Shown piece after piece: positions 1-8,264 of a stretch of 64,000 nt of DNA; positions within the stretch are counted from its first letter, which is position 1, and the number at the start of each line of letters is the position of its first letter. The DNA is from an uncultured bacterium (GTDB lineage Bacteria; Bacteroidota; Ignavibacteria; Kapaibacteriales; UBA4661): assembly GCA_937899715.1 (NCBI GenBank), contig CALCNX010000084.1:62001-126000 (forward strand), written 5' to 3'. Made by a program: the position numbers and the translations under genes. Below the pieces are notes generated by a model. That model saw only the letters and a list, made by a program, of their open reading frames with translations, searched no databases and was not told where the DNA came from.

Positions 1-495
1 CTGCTTGCCGATATTGCCATTCCTGTGTGGCGGGAGCGCATTGGCGTTATGCCGCAAAGCGTCAAAATTTTTAACTCATCCGTTCTGGAAAATATTTGTC
101 TTGCCGAACCAACCGAAGAAGAAGTGCAGCGTGTGCTGGAATTTTGCGGTACTTACGGTTTTGAGCGGTATATCGCACAACTGCCGCAAGGTTACGCAAC
201 CCTAGTAGGCGAAGAAGGTATGAATCTCTCCGGCGGACAACGGCAAATCATTGGTCTGGCACGGGCGCTCTATCGCAAACCTGAGCTTCTGCTACTGGAT
301 GAAGCCACAGCCGCAATGGATAAAACAACGGAAGCAGAGACACTGGCGCTTCTTGACAGGCTGCGACACGACATGGGAATTGTGATGATAACGCACCGCT
401 CGCAGCCGCTTTTGTACGCTGACCGTCATTATCGAATGGAAAAGGGTATTATCAAGGAAGTCTATAACTACACTAACGCTTCGGTACACGCCTGA
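1..495 (+). CDS. ABC exporter, C-terminal ATPase part (5' truncated by window edge)
   Basis: The reading frame is open from base 1, so the gene begins before the window and about 164 C-terminal residues are seen. These are the second half of an ABC nucleotide-binding domain: Q-loop (VMPQ), signature LSGGQ, Walker B with LLLLDEA, D-loop and H-loop (ITHR). Walker A lies outside. The Q-loop context (PQSVKIFNSS, then LENICL) resembles peptidase-type or HlyB-like ABC exporters with fused membrane domain and ATPase; this is inferred because the membrane part is not visible. The stop at 493-495 overlaps the 3' end of the convergent purQ fragment by 28 bases. Confidence 0.85.
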   Translation: MLADIAIPVWRERIGVMPQSVKIFNSSVLENICLAEPTEEEVQRVLEFCGTYGFERYIAQLPQGYATLVGEEGMNLSGGQRQIIGLARALYRKPELLLLDEATAAMDKTTEAETLALLDRLRHDMGIVMITHRSQPLLYADRHYRMEKGIIKEVYNYTNASVHA

Positions 496-862
496 AGCAC
501 CGACTTAAAAATTTCTAGCCCGTCGGTATTCCCCAGCACAGCATCGGCGGCGCGTTCCGGGTGTGGCATCATGCCGAAGACGTTTCCGTTTTTATTCATA
601 ATGCCCGCGATGTTGTTCAGCGAGCCATTCGGGTTTGATTCCGCCGTGATATTTCCCTCGGAGTCCGAATAGCGAAAGAGAATGCGCCCTTCGTCTTCCA
701 GCGCTTTTATTGTATCGTCATCGGCAAAATAATTACCTTCGCCGTGTGCAATGGGCAGCCTCAGAACGCGCTTGGTAATGGCGTTCGTGAAGGCAGTATC
801 GGTGCGCTCCGTGTGCAAATAGACATCGCGGCAAATAAACGACAAATTGGTATTACGCAAGA
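468..862 (-). pseudogene. purQ: purQ 3' fragment (second, truncated copy)
   Basis: About 130 codons align without gaps to residues 104-233 of the intact PurQ at 3146-3847, with about 14 differences by my count (near 89% identity). It keeps HGEGNYF and the PHPERA box with the His and Glu of the amidotransferase triad. It lacks the first 103 residues, including the catalytic Cys motif GICNGFQ, so it cannot be an active glutaminase. Similarity ends abruptly near 862, next to a small dyad (863-867/876-880). There are no stops or frameshifts. A TTG at 858-860 could start it formally, but I see no ribosome binding site. Its stop overlaps the convergent ABC exporter gene. Confidence 0.85.
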
Positions 863-1001
863 GCCCTCAGGATACAGGGCGTTTCGGGTGGTCGGTGTCG
901 GTGAATTTTTCGTTGTAAACATTTTTCCTGTGGGCAAGAAGCAGCAGAAATGTAAATTCCCTCGCATTGTAGAAACTTTAGAAATTTTAGAAGCAAACAC
1001 T

Positions 1002-1760
1002 ATGAACGCTCTCCACATCTCCAACATCAGCAAAAAATACTCGGGCAAAACCGTCCTCAATGCCTTACAATGCAGCGTGGATGCGGGTTCGTGCTTCTGG
1101 CTCGTGGGCAGGAACGGCGCGGGCAAAAGCACACTAATTAACATTCTCGCGGATTTGATTGCGCCGGACTCCGGCACCGTCACCTTTGGCGGTTTGTCAT
1201 ACGCCACCGATGAACTTGCCATCAAACGCAATCTGGGTGTGCTACCGGATAAAAACCCCGCTATTCCTCAGCTTACGGGCTGGGAGTATTTGCAATTTGT
1301 GGGGCTGCTGCACGAACTACCGCCGGACGAGTGTAAACGCCGTGCGGAAAGCCTTCTGGCGTATTTTTTTGATGAAACCGAAGATACGCACAAGCGCATC
1401 GGCACGTACTCGCACGGTATGACGAAGAAAATTGGTCTCTGTGCTGCGCTTCTTCACCGCCCACAATATTTGATTTTGGATGAGCCTTTTGCAGGGCTTG
1501 ACCCCGTTTCCAGCGCAAAGTTGGTACAATTTCTTCAGTCTTATCTCTCGCCGGAACGCGCCATTTTCCTTTCCTCGCACGACCTCGGCTATGCGCAAAA
1601 AATCATGACCCATATCGGAATTTTAGAAAACGGCACACTCCAGTTTGTCGGTTCGGCAGAAGATTTCGCCTCCTCGAAGCACACACTGGAAGAATCTATT
1701 CTGCAAATCCTGCAACCCAAAGAGTCCAATATCCACGAACTCAACTGGCTCCTCCAATGA
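1002..1760 (+). CDS. ABC transporter ATP-binding protein (ABC-2 type)
   Basis: A 252-residue soluble ABC ATPase: Walker A GRNGAGKST at 36-44, signature YSHGMTKK near 137, Walker B LILDEP with D160/E161, D-loop AGLD and a switch His (SSHD). It would energise the membrane protein encoded next, whose ATG overlaps its stop by 4 bases (ATGA), pointing to translational coupling. The frame is open upstream to 744, but that part is antisense to the purQ fragment; ATG 1002 gives a normal family N-terminus. The pair resembles CcmA/NatA-like ABC-2 exporters. Substrate cannot be told from sequence. Confidence 0.9.
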   Translation: MNALHISNISKKYSGKTVLNALQCSVDAGSCFWLVGRNGAGKSTLINILADLIAPDSGTVTFGGLSYATDELAIKRNLGVLPDKNPAIPQLTGWEYLQFVGLLHELPPDECKRRAESLLAYFFDETEDTHKRIGTYSHGMTKKIGLCAALLHRPQYLILDEPFAGLDPVSSAKLVQFLQSYLSPERAIFLSSHDLGYAQKIMTHIGILENGTLQFVGSAEDFASSKHTLEESILQILQPKESNIHELNWLLQ

Positions 1761-3130
1761 TGCTTCTGAATCTTCTGGCTTTTGTGCTCCGAGCGCAATG
1801 GAAACAGCTTTTTCAATTTCGGAACACGCTTCGGGTGGTGGGTCGCGGGCTGTATGTGGCACTGGTACTGCTTTACGCGGTAGGATTCGGGTATGTCCTG
1901 CAAAACGCGGCACAATTTCATCTCAGTACAGAACTTCTTTTGAACGGCTTGAACACGGCAATTGTTGTTCTTACCTTTGCGAAGAGTTATTTCCCTGCAT
2001 ACCAAACCACGAGCCAGCCAATCGCCTCTTTTTATCCGCTCCGACGCGCACAGAAGGCGCTTTTAGGTTTTTGTACGGATATGTTGTCAGTGTTTCCACT
2101 TGCAATGTTGACGTTTTATATGGTCGCCTTCAGCATGGCATTTTCATCGTTGACGCTGTTTCAGATGGTATCTTCGTTGCTTATGTTCTTAACGGCACTT
2201 GTTCTCGACCGTTCATTGCGTTTGGTGATTGAGTATGCCGTCTGGCTTCGGTGGCTGTATGGCGCGTGTGTGCTGGCAACTGCGGCTGCGCTTGTGGGAC
2301 AAACATGGATACTGAAGTTTGTGCAGATTCCTTCGGCAGTTTTTGATTCTGCTTTGTGTGCTGCGGCGTGTATTTTACAGGCGTTGTTGGCATGGCAATC
2401 TGTTTTGCCAAGCACAGAGCGAACTTCCGGCGCTCCATCTGGCAGTTCGGGTACTGTCGAAAACATCTCACACATAGGCTACATTCTCCGTGCTTTTTTC
2501 AGAAGTAAGCACGTTGTCATACTCTTCGGTGTGGTAGTACTTCTCAAAATCATGATGCTTGTATTGCTTGTCAAGCCCGGCAGACAAGACACAAACGAAA
2601 TCCTGCACGTTAACATCGCGTGGATATTTGCGGCTCCCATAGCATGGTTCACCTACGTTTTGAACAACACGTTTGGAATGAATTGGCACTTATGGCAAAC
2701 CCTCCGGCAAAGACAAGCCAACACACGCAGAATGTTCGGTCTCTACGCCACTTGTACGGTTCTGCCTGTCAGTCTGGATGCTCTCTTGACCTTTAGCGCA
2801 CTTTGGTATTTTCAACGTCTGGAAATGGTCATTATCATAAACTGGCTGAGTTGTGCTGTCTCGCTCTTTTGTTGGGGATGGATCATTACCGTTACTTCGC
2901 CCATCAAAGCTGAAAAACTTACCTCAAGTGTTTTTATGAGTTTGCGCTCAGTGAGTCCCACAGTGGGTATTGTTGGTGTTTTCGCATTGCTCGTCGTACT
3001 GACTATTGCATCATCCGTGCATCATCTTTTGCCACTGCTGCTGCCTGTATTGGCTGTTGTGGGTGCAGCATATACATTCTCGCGGTATTCCACTTTGAAA
3101 TACCGCACCTACAATCGAATTCACGAGTAA
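1757..3130 (+). CDS. ABC transporter permease-like integral membrane protein
   Basis: 457 residues, very hydrophobic, with roughly ten predicted membrane segments and few charged stretches. The coupled ATG at 1757 and the preceding ATPase indicate that it is the membrane half of the same transporter. I cannot place it in a named permease family by motif; the layout fits a large ABC-2-type permease. The gene ends 15 bases before the convergent purQ stop, so there is almost no room for a dedicated terminator. Together with the ATPase it forms the 2.2-kb segment bracketed by the two purQ copies. Confidence 0.75.
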   Translation: MMLLNLLAFVLRAQWKQLFQFRNTLRVVGRGLYVALVLLYAVGFGYVLQNAAQFHLSTELLLNGLNTAIVVLTFAKSYFPAYQTTSQPIASFYPLRRAQKALLGFCTDMLSVFPLAMLTFYMVAFSMAFSSLTLFQMVSSLLMFLTALVLDRSLRLVIEYAVWLRWLYGACVLATAAALVGQTWILKFVQIPSAVFDSALCAAACILQALLAWQSVLPSTERTSGAPSGSSGTVENISHIGYILRAFFRSKHVVILFGVVVLLKIMMLVLLVKPGRQDTNEILHVNIAWIFAAPIAWFTYVLNNTFGMNWHLWQTLRQRQANTRRMFGLYATCTVLPVSLDALLTFSALWYFQRLEMVIIINWLSCAVSLFCWGWIITVTSPIKAEKLTSSVFMSLRSVSPTVGIVGVFALLVVLTIASSVHHLLPLLLPVLAVVGAAYTFSRYSTLKYRTYNRIHE

Positions 3131-3145
3131 CCGACAACGTAAACC

Positions 3146-3847
3146 TCACACCAATTCCCCTGCACACGCCTGAAGCACCGACTGAAAAATCACCAGCCCG
3201 TCGGTATTTCCCAGCATCACATCAGCAGCCCGTTCGGGGTGTGGCATCATGCCGAAAACGTTTCCGTTTTTATTCATAATGCCCGCGATGTTGTTCAGCG
3301 AGCCGTTTGGATTTGATTCCGCCGTGATATTTCCCTCAGCGTCTGAATAGCGAAAGAGAATGCGCCCCTCGTCTTCCAGCGCTTTTATTGTATCGTCATC
3401 GGCAAAATAATTACCCTCGCCATGTGCAATCGGCATTCTAAGCACGTTCTTCGTGGCAGCATTCGTGAAGGCAGTTTCCGTGCGCTCCACACGCAAATAG
3501 ACATCGCGGCAAATAAACGAAAGATTGGTATTGCGCAAAAGTGCCCCTTCCAGCAAACCCGCTTCGGTAAGAATTTGGAAACCGTTGCAAATCCCCATCA
3601 CGTAGCCGCCTCGCCCTGCGAAGCGCACTACCTCTTGCATCACGGGCGAAAAGCGTGCAATTGCACCGCAACGCAAGTAATCCCCATACGAAAAACCACC
3701 CGGAAGGATGATACAATCAAGGTCGTCAGGAATAGAAGTATCTTTATGCCAAAGTGGAACGGACACCGAACTCTCAAGCAACGAAGCGCCATAGAGCGCG
3801 TCGCGGTCGCAATTCGAGCCGGGAAAAATAACAACGCCGGTTTTCAT
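3146..3847 (-). CDS. purQ: phosphoribosylformylglycinamidine synthase subunit PurQ
   Basis: Intact 233-residue glutamine amidotransferase subunit of FGAM synthase (de novo purine synthesis), which supplies ammonia to PurL with PurS. Class I triad: Cys87 in GICNGFQ, His203 and Glu205 in PHPERA. Other family motifs are PGSNCDRD near the N-terminus and GGFSYGDYLRCGA at 50-62. ATG start at 3845-3847. Length is normal for the small PurQ type. No purL or purS lies beside it; the gene upstream on the same strand is a histidine kinase. A 3' fragment of the same gene lies 2.7 kb away in the same orientation. Confidence 0.96.
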   Translation of the reverse strand: MKTGVVIFPGSNCDRDALYGASLLESSVSVPLWHKDTSIPDDLDCIILPGGFSYGDYLRCGAIARFSPVMQEVVRFAGRGGYVMGICNGFQILTEAGLLEGALLRNTNLSFICRDVYLRVERTETAFTNAATKNVLRMPIAHGEGNYFADDDTIKALEDEGRILFRYSDAEGNITAESNPNGSLNNIAGIMNKNGNVFGMMPHPERAADVMLGNTDGLVIFQSVLQACAGELV

Positions 3848-3947
3848 GGAGCAATATCAAGAAAGTGGAACATATCAGCTTCAAGGACTGCAATATACCA
3901 CAGTTCCAGTATTTCTTCCTCAGATTTTCTCATTGGATAAGACTGCT

Positions 3948-6746
3948 TTAGCTTGGTGAGCCTGTTATTATCGGCAGTTCCACAATAAATGCCGCACCGA
4001 TTTGTCCCGTTTCGGGAGAACTTTCGCATAGTACCTTGCCTCCGAGTGCTTCAGCAAAACGCTTCACGATGGACAGTCCCAATCCTGTAGAGTGTTCGCC
4101 CGCCGTCGGCTTTGCAGAAAGCCGAGTGAATTTTTTGAAGAGATGTGTTCGGTCTGTTGTGTTAATGCCCGGACCTTCATCGCGTACCGTAAACCGTGCT
4201 ATCAAGGTACCTTCGTGTACAAGTTCTTCCAACCTAAGCATAACGCTTTTCCCCAAGGGCGAGTATTTGATGGCATTGGAAACAAGATTTTCCAAGACCT
4301 GACGCAACAAGCGCCCATCAGTCAGTGTTCGCATACGTTTATCCGGTACGAAAATGGAGAACGCGATATTTTTATCCTCCGCGCGTTTGGAAAAATCCTC
4401 GTGAACAATGGTTGCAAGCGCCACAAGGTCAATATCATTGTGGGCAATGCGCATATTCCCCGTTTCAATCGCATTCAAATCCAAGAGTTCGGTAATAATG
4501 CTGTTCATCCGCTCGGCAGTTTCGCCGATGCGTCCCATGTACCGATGAAGCTCGGCGGGCGGACATTCGCCCGTGCGCTCAATGCTGCGCTCAATGATGG
4601 ACGATGCCAGCATGATGGACGCAAGCGGATTGCGCAGGTCGTGTGCCACAATACCAAGCATTTCGTTTTTCTCTTTGTCGGCTTGCACAAATGCCAGATT
4701 TTTTTCCTGTAACTGCGTATTTACCTCCTCAATAGCCCGCGCCTGTTCTTGCAGAAGGTCGTTTTGACGGCGGATTTCAGCGTAGGTTTTAGCAAGTTCA
4801 CTATTGGCATCGTGTAGGCGGGCATTTTGGTCATTCATCAGGTGCGACATAGAGGCGGCTTGGCGGGCTTGTTGCTCCAGAAGTTCATTCTGCCGCTTAA
4901 TTTCGCTGTATGCCTGCGAAAGGTCTTGATATGTTTGCTGAAGCACGGCATTTTTCTCTTCGAGCGAAGAAAGTTTGACGACCTTCTCAGAGGTGGTGCG
5001 CTCTAAAAGCTCATTTTGTTTACGAATTTGCTTGTAGGCATCGGCAAGAACGTTGGTGGAATCCGCCAGCATCCCGTTCCGCTCTCGCAGTTCTCCGTTT
5101 ACGTCTGCCAGCGCCACGGTCTTGTCTTCCAAAAGCATATTTTGTTCGTTGATAAAATTGAGTGCCTCCATTGCAATCGTCTGCGCTTGTTGCAAGGCAA
5201 TATTCTTCTCCTGAATCTCGGTATTGACCAAAAGCAATTCGCGGTTGAGTTCGGCAAGGAGCGTACGCTGTTCATTTTTCTCGGCGGCATCCAGCGCAAC
5301 CGTGACGAATGTGGAGAGTGTGCGCAAGAACATCTGCTCTTCCAGTGTCCACCTACGCGAGGAGCCGGTGTGTTCGGCACAAATCACACCCACAAGCGTC
5401 TGTCCGGCGCGAATGGGTACGTCCAGCATTGCCCCGATACCAAGCGGACGCAAATAGGTCTCGGCAAATTCTTTGGTGTATTCGTGCGTTTGAGCATCAT
5501 CGGCAGCAATCACATCCTGTGTGTGCAAGCCGTGAAAGTACACGGGGTAATCATCCATGACAAGGCGCTTGTCTTTTTCGTGTATGCCTGTGATAGCATC
5601 GTAGAGGTCGCGCAATTCCAGTGCAACAGTTTCTCTCGACCCCAAGAAACTGCGCTTGCGAATAAGCCACACGCTCACACGCGGCACATCTAATTGCACC
5701 GATCCACATTCGGTGATTGCCTCAAACGCCGCTTGGAGATTGCCGTTGTGCAGTTCGTCACGTTTGGCAAATTCTACCAAGATGTCCTTATGGCGGGTGA
5801 GTTCTTCGATGCGCAGAAACTCGCGCTGCATGAACTCTCGAAGGTCGGTGTTGTTCTGTCGGAGTGAAGCGTTGGCTCGTTCCAAATACTGCGATTGCAC
5901 TTCCATAATACGCTGCTGTCGGGTGATTTCCTCGTGCTGTACGTTGATTTCTTCGCTGGCAGAGGCTATCTGTTCAATCATCCGATTGTAGGAGCGCGAG
6001 AGCGAACCGATTTCGTCGCGGGCACCATTGCGGACAGTCACGCCAAGATTACCCTTTGTGGCTTCTTTCATTGCCAAGCGTAAGTCTTGAAGCGGGCGCA
6101 CAATGAGCTGACGGAACATCAGATATAAACCGACAAAGATAATGACCAGCACCACCGCAAACCCCATCACCACGGCGAAGGCATTACCAATAGCCGTTGT
6201 GCTTCTTTTACGCGCTTCCTCCGCCATCCGAACCTTGAGCGTGATAAGCGCCTGAAGAGCCGCACGACAGGAATCGTACTGGCTCTTGCCAATACCCCTG
6301 AGCGTCTCGAATGCTCCCGTCTTTTGATTTGTCCGCGAGAGCCGCATTGCTTGCTCGTGCGTGGCAAGGTATTTTTCTTCCTTGCTTTTGTAGTTCTCAT
6401 AGAATTGGCGCTCTTCGGCGAGAAGAAGAAGTGCCTTGTATGATTGCTCGTGACTGATAAACCGGGCACGCTCCGAAGCCAAAAGCGCTTCTACCTCGCT
6501 TATTTGCTGCTCCTCGGTTGTCAGGACGTGGCGATACTCATACACGCGGTAATCGGCAAGAGCAGCACGCATCCCGTATATATGCTCCACGCCCGGAAGC
6601 TGGTTGGCATCAAGTTCGGTAATGGTGGACTGAAGAATGTGGATTTGCCCCGCCGCAAAGAACAGCCCTGTGGCAAGCGCAATCAGGGAAATTGCTGCCA
6701 AAAGAGCAATTTTACGGGCTATCGAAAGATGGTTGAGTATGCGCAT
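3948..6746 (-). CDS. membrane sensor histidine kinase: HAMP, GAF, long coiled coil, HisKA/HATPase
   Basis: About 932 residues from ATG 6746 (a GTG at 6761 would add five; AGGCAGG precedes the ATG). In order: membrane segment (10-35), extracytoplasmic helical region (40-185), second membrane segment (190-212), HAMP (210-265), helical linker, GAF (335-490), coiled coil (495-690), HisKA with H-box VAHDLRNP (His about 702), HATPase_c with N-box NLVSNAIKYSP, DEGPGI and STGLGLSI. No receiver domain and no adjacent response regulator, so it is probably an orphan kinase. The coiled coil holds four 42-residue repeats (see findings). Signal unknown. Confidence 0.93.
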   Translation of the reverse strand: MRILNHLSIARKIALLAAISLIALATGLFFAAGQIHILQSTITELDANQLPGVEHIYGMRAALADYRVYEYRHVLTTEEQQISEVEALLASERARFISHEQSYKALLLLAEERQFYENYKSKEEKYLATHEQAMRLSRTNQKTGAFETLRGIGKSQYDSCRAALQALITLKVRMAEEARKRSTTAIGNAFAVVMGFAVVLVIIFVGLYLMFRQLIVRPLQDLRLAMKEATKGNLGVTVRNGARDEIGSLSRSYNRMIEQIASASEEINVQHEEITRQQRIMEVQSQYLERANASLRQNNTDLREFMQREFLRIEELTRHKDILVEFAKRDELHNGNLQAAFEAITECGSVQLDVPRVSVWLIRKRSFLGSRETVALELRDLYDAITGIHEKDKRLVMDDYPVYFHGLHTQDVIAADDAQTHEYTKEFAETYLRPLGIGAMLDVPIRAGQTLVGVICAEHTGSSRRWTLEEQMFLRTLSTFVTVALDAAEKNEQRTLLAELNRELLLVNTEIQEKNIALQQAQTIAMEALNFINEQNMLLEDKTVALADVNGELRERNGMLADSTNVLADAYKQIRKQNELLERTTSEKVVKLSSLEEKNAVLQQTYQDLSQAYSEIKRQNELLEQQARQAASMSHLMNDQNARLHDANSELAKTYAEIRRQNDLLQEQARAIEEVNTQLQEKNLAFVQADKEKNEMLGIVAHDLRNPLASIMLASSIIERSIERTGECPPAELHRYMGRIGETAERMNSIITELLDLNAIETGNMRIAHNDIDLVALATIVHEDFSKRAEDKNIAFSIFVPDKRMRTLTDGRLLRQVLENLVSNAIKYSPLGKSVMLRLEELVHEGTLIARFTVRDEGPGINTTDRTHLFKKFTRLSAKPTAGEHSTGLGLSIVKRFAEALGGKVLCESSPETGQIGAAFIVELPIITGSPS

Positions 6747-6956
6747 AAAACCTGCCTGCACACAAGAGACAAGCGTCTTGTCGGACGAAAAGAAAGCGGT
6801 TTGTGATTATGCTGCTTTTGGAAGAAACAGCGTTCGGAAAATGCAGAATATTTCCCAACAAAGCTACGAAAAAATGCGGGGTGTGGTTTTCGTGTGAAGG
6901 TGATTCTTAAGGGCAGTAGCAATTTATGCCATATCCTTATTTACGCTTAAAAATTC

Positions 6957-7000
6957 TAATTCGGACGTGTTACGAATTAGTTCGGACGTGTTACGAATTA
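6957..7000. repeat. tandem palindromic repeat, 2 x 20 bp
   Basis: TTCGGACGTGTTACGAATTA occurs at 6960-6979 and identically at 6981-7000, a 21-bp period (two helical turns). Each unit with its left flank is a dyad: TAATTCG / 9 bp / CGAATTA at 6957-6979, and the second copy with one mismatch. Two identical dyads on the same helix face look like a dimeric repressor operator. The site is about 230 bp upstream of the lipoprotein gene and about 210 bp upstream of the kinase gene start. The binding protein is unknown. Confidence 0.6.
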
Positions 7001-7042
7001 ACGCTTGAAAAAGTGGTGAGAGAAGGATATTTTGCACCCATC

Positions 7043-7093
7043 AAAAAAAAGCGGCGCACTGTCTTCAAACTTCTGCCCCGAAGCAGTACGCCG
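7043..7093 (-). terminator. intrinsic terminator, minus strand
   Basis: Arms 7051-7061 (GCGGCGCACTG) and 7083-7093 (CAGTACGCCGC) pair with one mismatch and continue into CTTC/GAAG. On the minus strand the stem is followed by eight T (A-tract 7043-7050). On the plus strand no T-run follows, so the polarity is leftward. Confidence 0.6.
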
Positions 7094-7169
7094 CCCGCAA
7101 TAAAGCACCCTGCAAGGTGCAGCGCTGCGGAGTGTCAGGTGAAAGTTTTCTGACGACTTCCAAACACTT
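7043..7169 (-). ncRNA. candidate small structured RNA
   Basis: On the minus strand a Bacteroidota-like -7 element TATATTTG (7181-7174) is followed by about 125 nt with several potential hairpins: GTCAG/CTGAC arms (7134-7138/7150-7154), the palindrome GCAGCGCTGC (7119-7128), a GCACC/GGTGC dyad (7105-7120), and a long terminal hairpin ending in eight U. No convincing open frame is present and the neighbouring gene on the right is divergent, so the terminator has no obvious protein-coding client. The -33 element is not clear. It matched none of SRP RNA, tmRNA, 6S or RNase P RNA when compared from memory. Start and extent are inferred. Confidence 0.35.
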
Positions 7170-7232
7170 GATGCAAATATAACCAACTTTTTTCGGGGGC
7201 AGAAGAACCTTTCGTTTCAAGGAGACCTTGGT

Positions 7233-8219
7233 ATGTCCCTCCAAAAAATCACTTCTTCTCGCCCGTTTAAGGGCATGGCGGCATTTCTGTTTTGCTCAAT
7301 GCTAATGGTGAGTTGCCATCAAGTGTTTGAGCCACAGGAAAAAGTCATTTTACAAAACCCACATGAATGGGTTGGGTTAATGCATAACGAAGGCTTAGAT
7401 TATGATATTCAACATATCGCCTCTAATAAGACCTTTGATGAGATACAAGCAATCGTCCGTGCTAATGCGAATAACCCGAATGTTCGAGACTCTCTGCTGA
7501 TTCACCATGCCATAACCAAGAACTTTCAACTGACAGGCGAGTATTTAGCAAAGGACATCAAGAAAAAAACAGGTAAAGATATAGACCTCAGCCCATTGAT
7601 GAATAATTATCAAGGTGAAATGCAAAGGGCTTTGCATAAAATTACCTTTAATTCATATTCATACGAGGCTATAAAAAAGAATTCTTTATCTTTTCTGAAA
7701 AATGACTGCAAGACGATATCACCTAAGGTAAAGGTTTATATTGATGAAGTTTTCACGGTAATATTTGAAACAGCAGATAATAATCAGTCACCAGAAACTG
7801 CACTAGCAAAAATTGGTGAGATAGAGCAAAGAATTCTTCGCGAAACATCTTCGCAGGACGCGGATGGTGCTATTGCACAGAGTTTTGTCTCCCTTGTTAA
7901 ACATTCGGGCGAGTATCATCTGCAAGCCTTATCAAATAGTAAAAATGGTGGTACTCTTACAGGTGTCTGCTCTTATTATCGTGCAAATAGCTGGTGGATT
8001 GATTGGACACTTGATGCACTCGGCTTTTGTATCCTATTGGCAGTTGGTCCGGCAGTATTAGCATCTTCAGCTCTTGCTGTTGCTCTTATGGATGTGTTTG
8101 GTGCTTTTGCAGTACAAATTATTACGTCTCTTGTAGGTGGTATCGGCTCGTCCGCTTTCATTAACTGGACAATTCTCGCTTTGTGTAATTTAATTGAGCA
8201 TATCCAGCAGCAGGGCTAA
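7233..8219 (+). CDS. lipoprotein with hydrophobic C-terminal domain, family not recognised
   Basis: 328 residues. The N-terminus carries a type II signal peptide with lipobox LMVSC (Cys about 28). Residues 30-235 are polar and mostly helical. The last 80 residues are strikingly hydrophobic and Gly/Ala/Leu-rich (about residues 250-320), enough for two or three membrane helices, which is odd for a lipoprotein. The start is fixed by AAGGAGA at 7219-7225. Codons are AT-richer than in the flanking metabolic genes, suggesting recent acquisition. A small membrane-protein gene follows 45 bases later. I do not recognise the family. Confidence 0.75.
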   Translation: MSLQKITSSRPFKGMAAFLFCSMLMVSCHQVFEPQEKVILQNPHEWVGLMHNEGLDYDIQHIASNKTFDEIQAIVRANANNPNVRDSLLIHHAITKNFQLTGEYLAKDIKKKTGKDIDLSPLMNNYQGEMQRALHKITFNSYSYEAIKKNSLSFLKNDCKTISPKVKVYIDEVFTVIFETADNNQSPETALAKIGEIEQRILRETSSQDADGAIAQSFVSLVKHSGEYHLQALSNSKNGGTLTGVCSYYRANSWWIDWTLDALGFCILLAVGPAVLASSALAVALMDVFGAFAVQIITSLVGGIGSSAFINWTILALCNLIEHIQQQG

Positions 8220-8264
8220 ATTCTCAAGTCGCTCACAATGCTTCTAATTTAATCTTCCCAATTT

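Noticed and set aside
744..1001. Upstream extension of the ABC ATPase frame
   Set aside because: It runs antisense through the purQ fragment; the family N-terminus begins at the ATG at 1002.
3844..4029. 61-codon minus-strand frame between purQ and the kinase
   Set aside because: Its first half is the 3' end of the kinase in another frame and the rest has no start or ribosome binding site.
5016..5693. 225-codon open frame on the plus strand inside the histidine kinase gene
   Set aside because: It is antisense to a gene with clear kinase domains; no motif or start site of its own.
6957..7000. Tandem repeat as the start of a CRISPR or iteron-type origin
   Set aside because: Only two copies, contiguous, with no spacers, no Rep or Cas gene nearby.
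7051..7154. Bacterial SRP RNA, tmRNA or 6S RNA in the structured non-coding stretch
   Set aside because: The conserved SRP loop, the tmRNA ends and a 6S-like long single bulged hairpin are not present; kept only as an unassigned candidate RNA.
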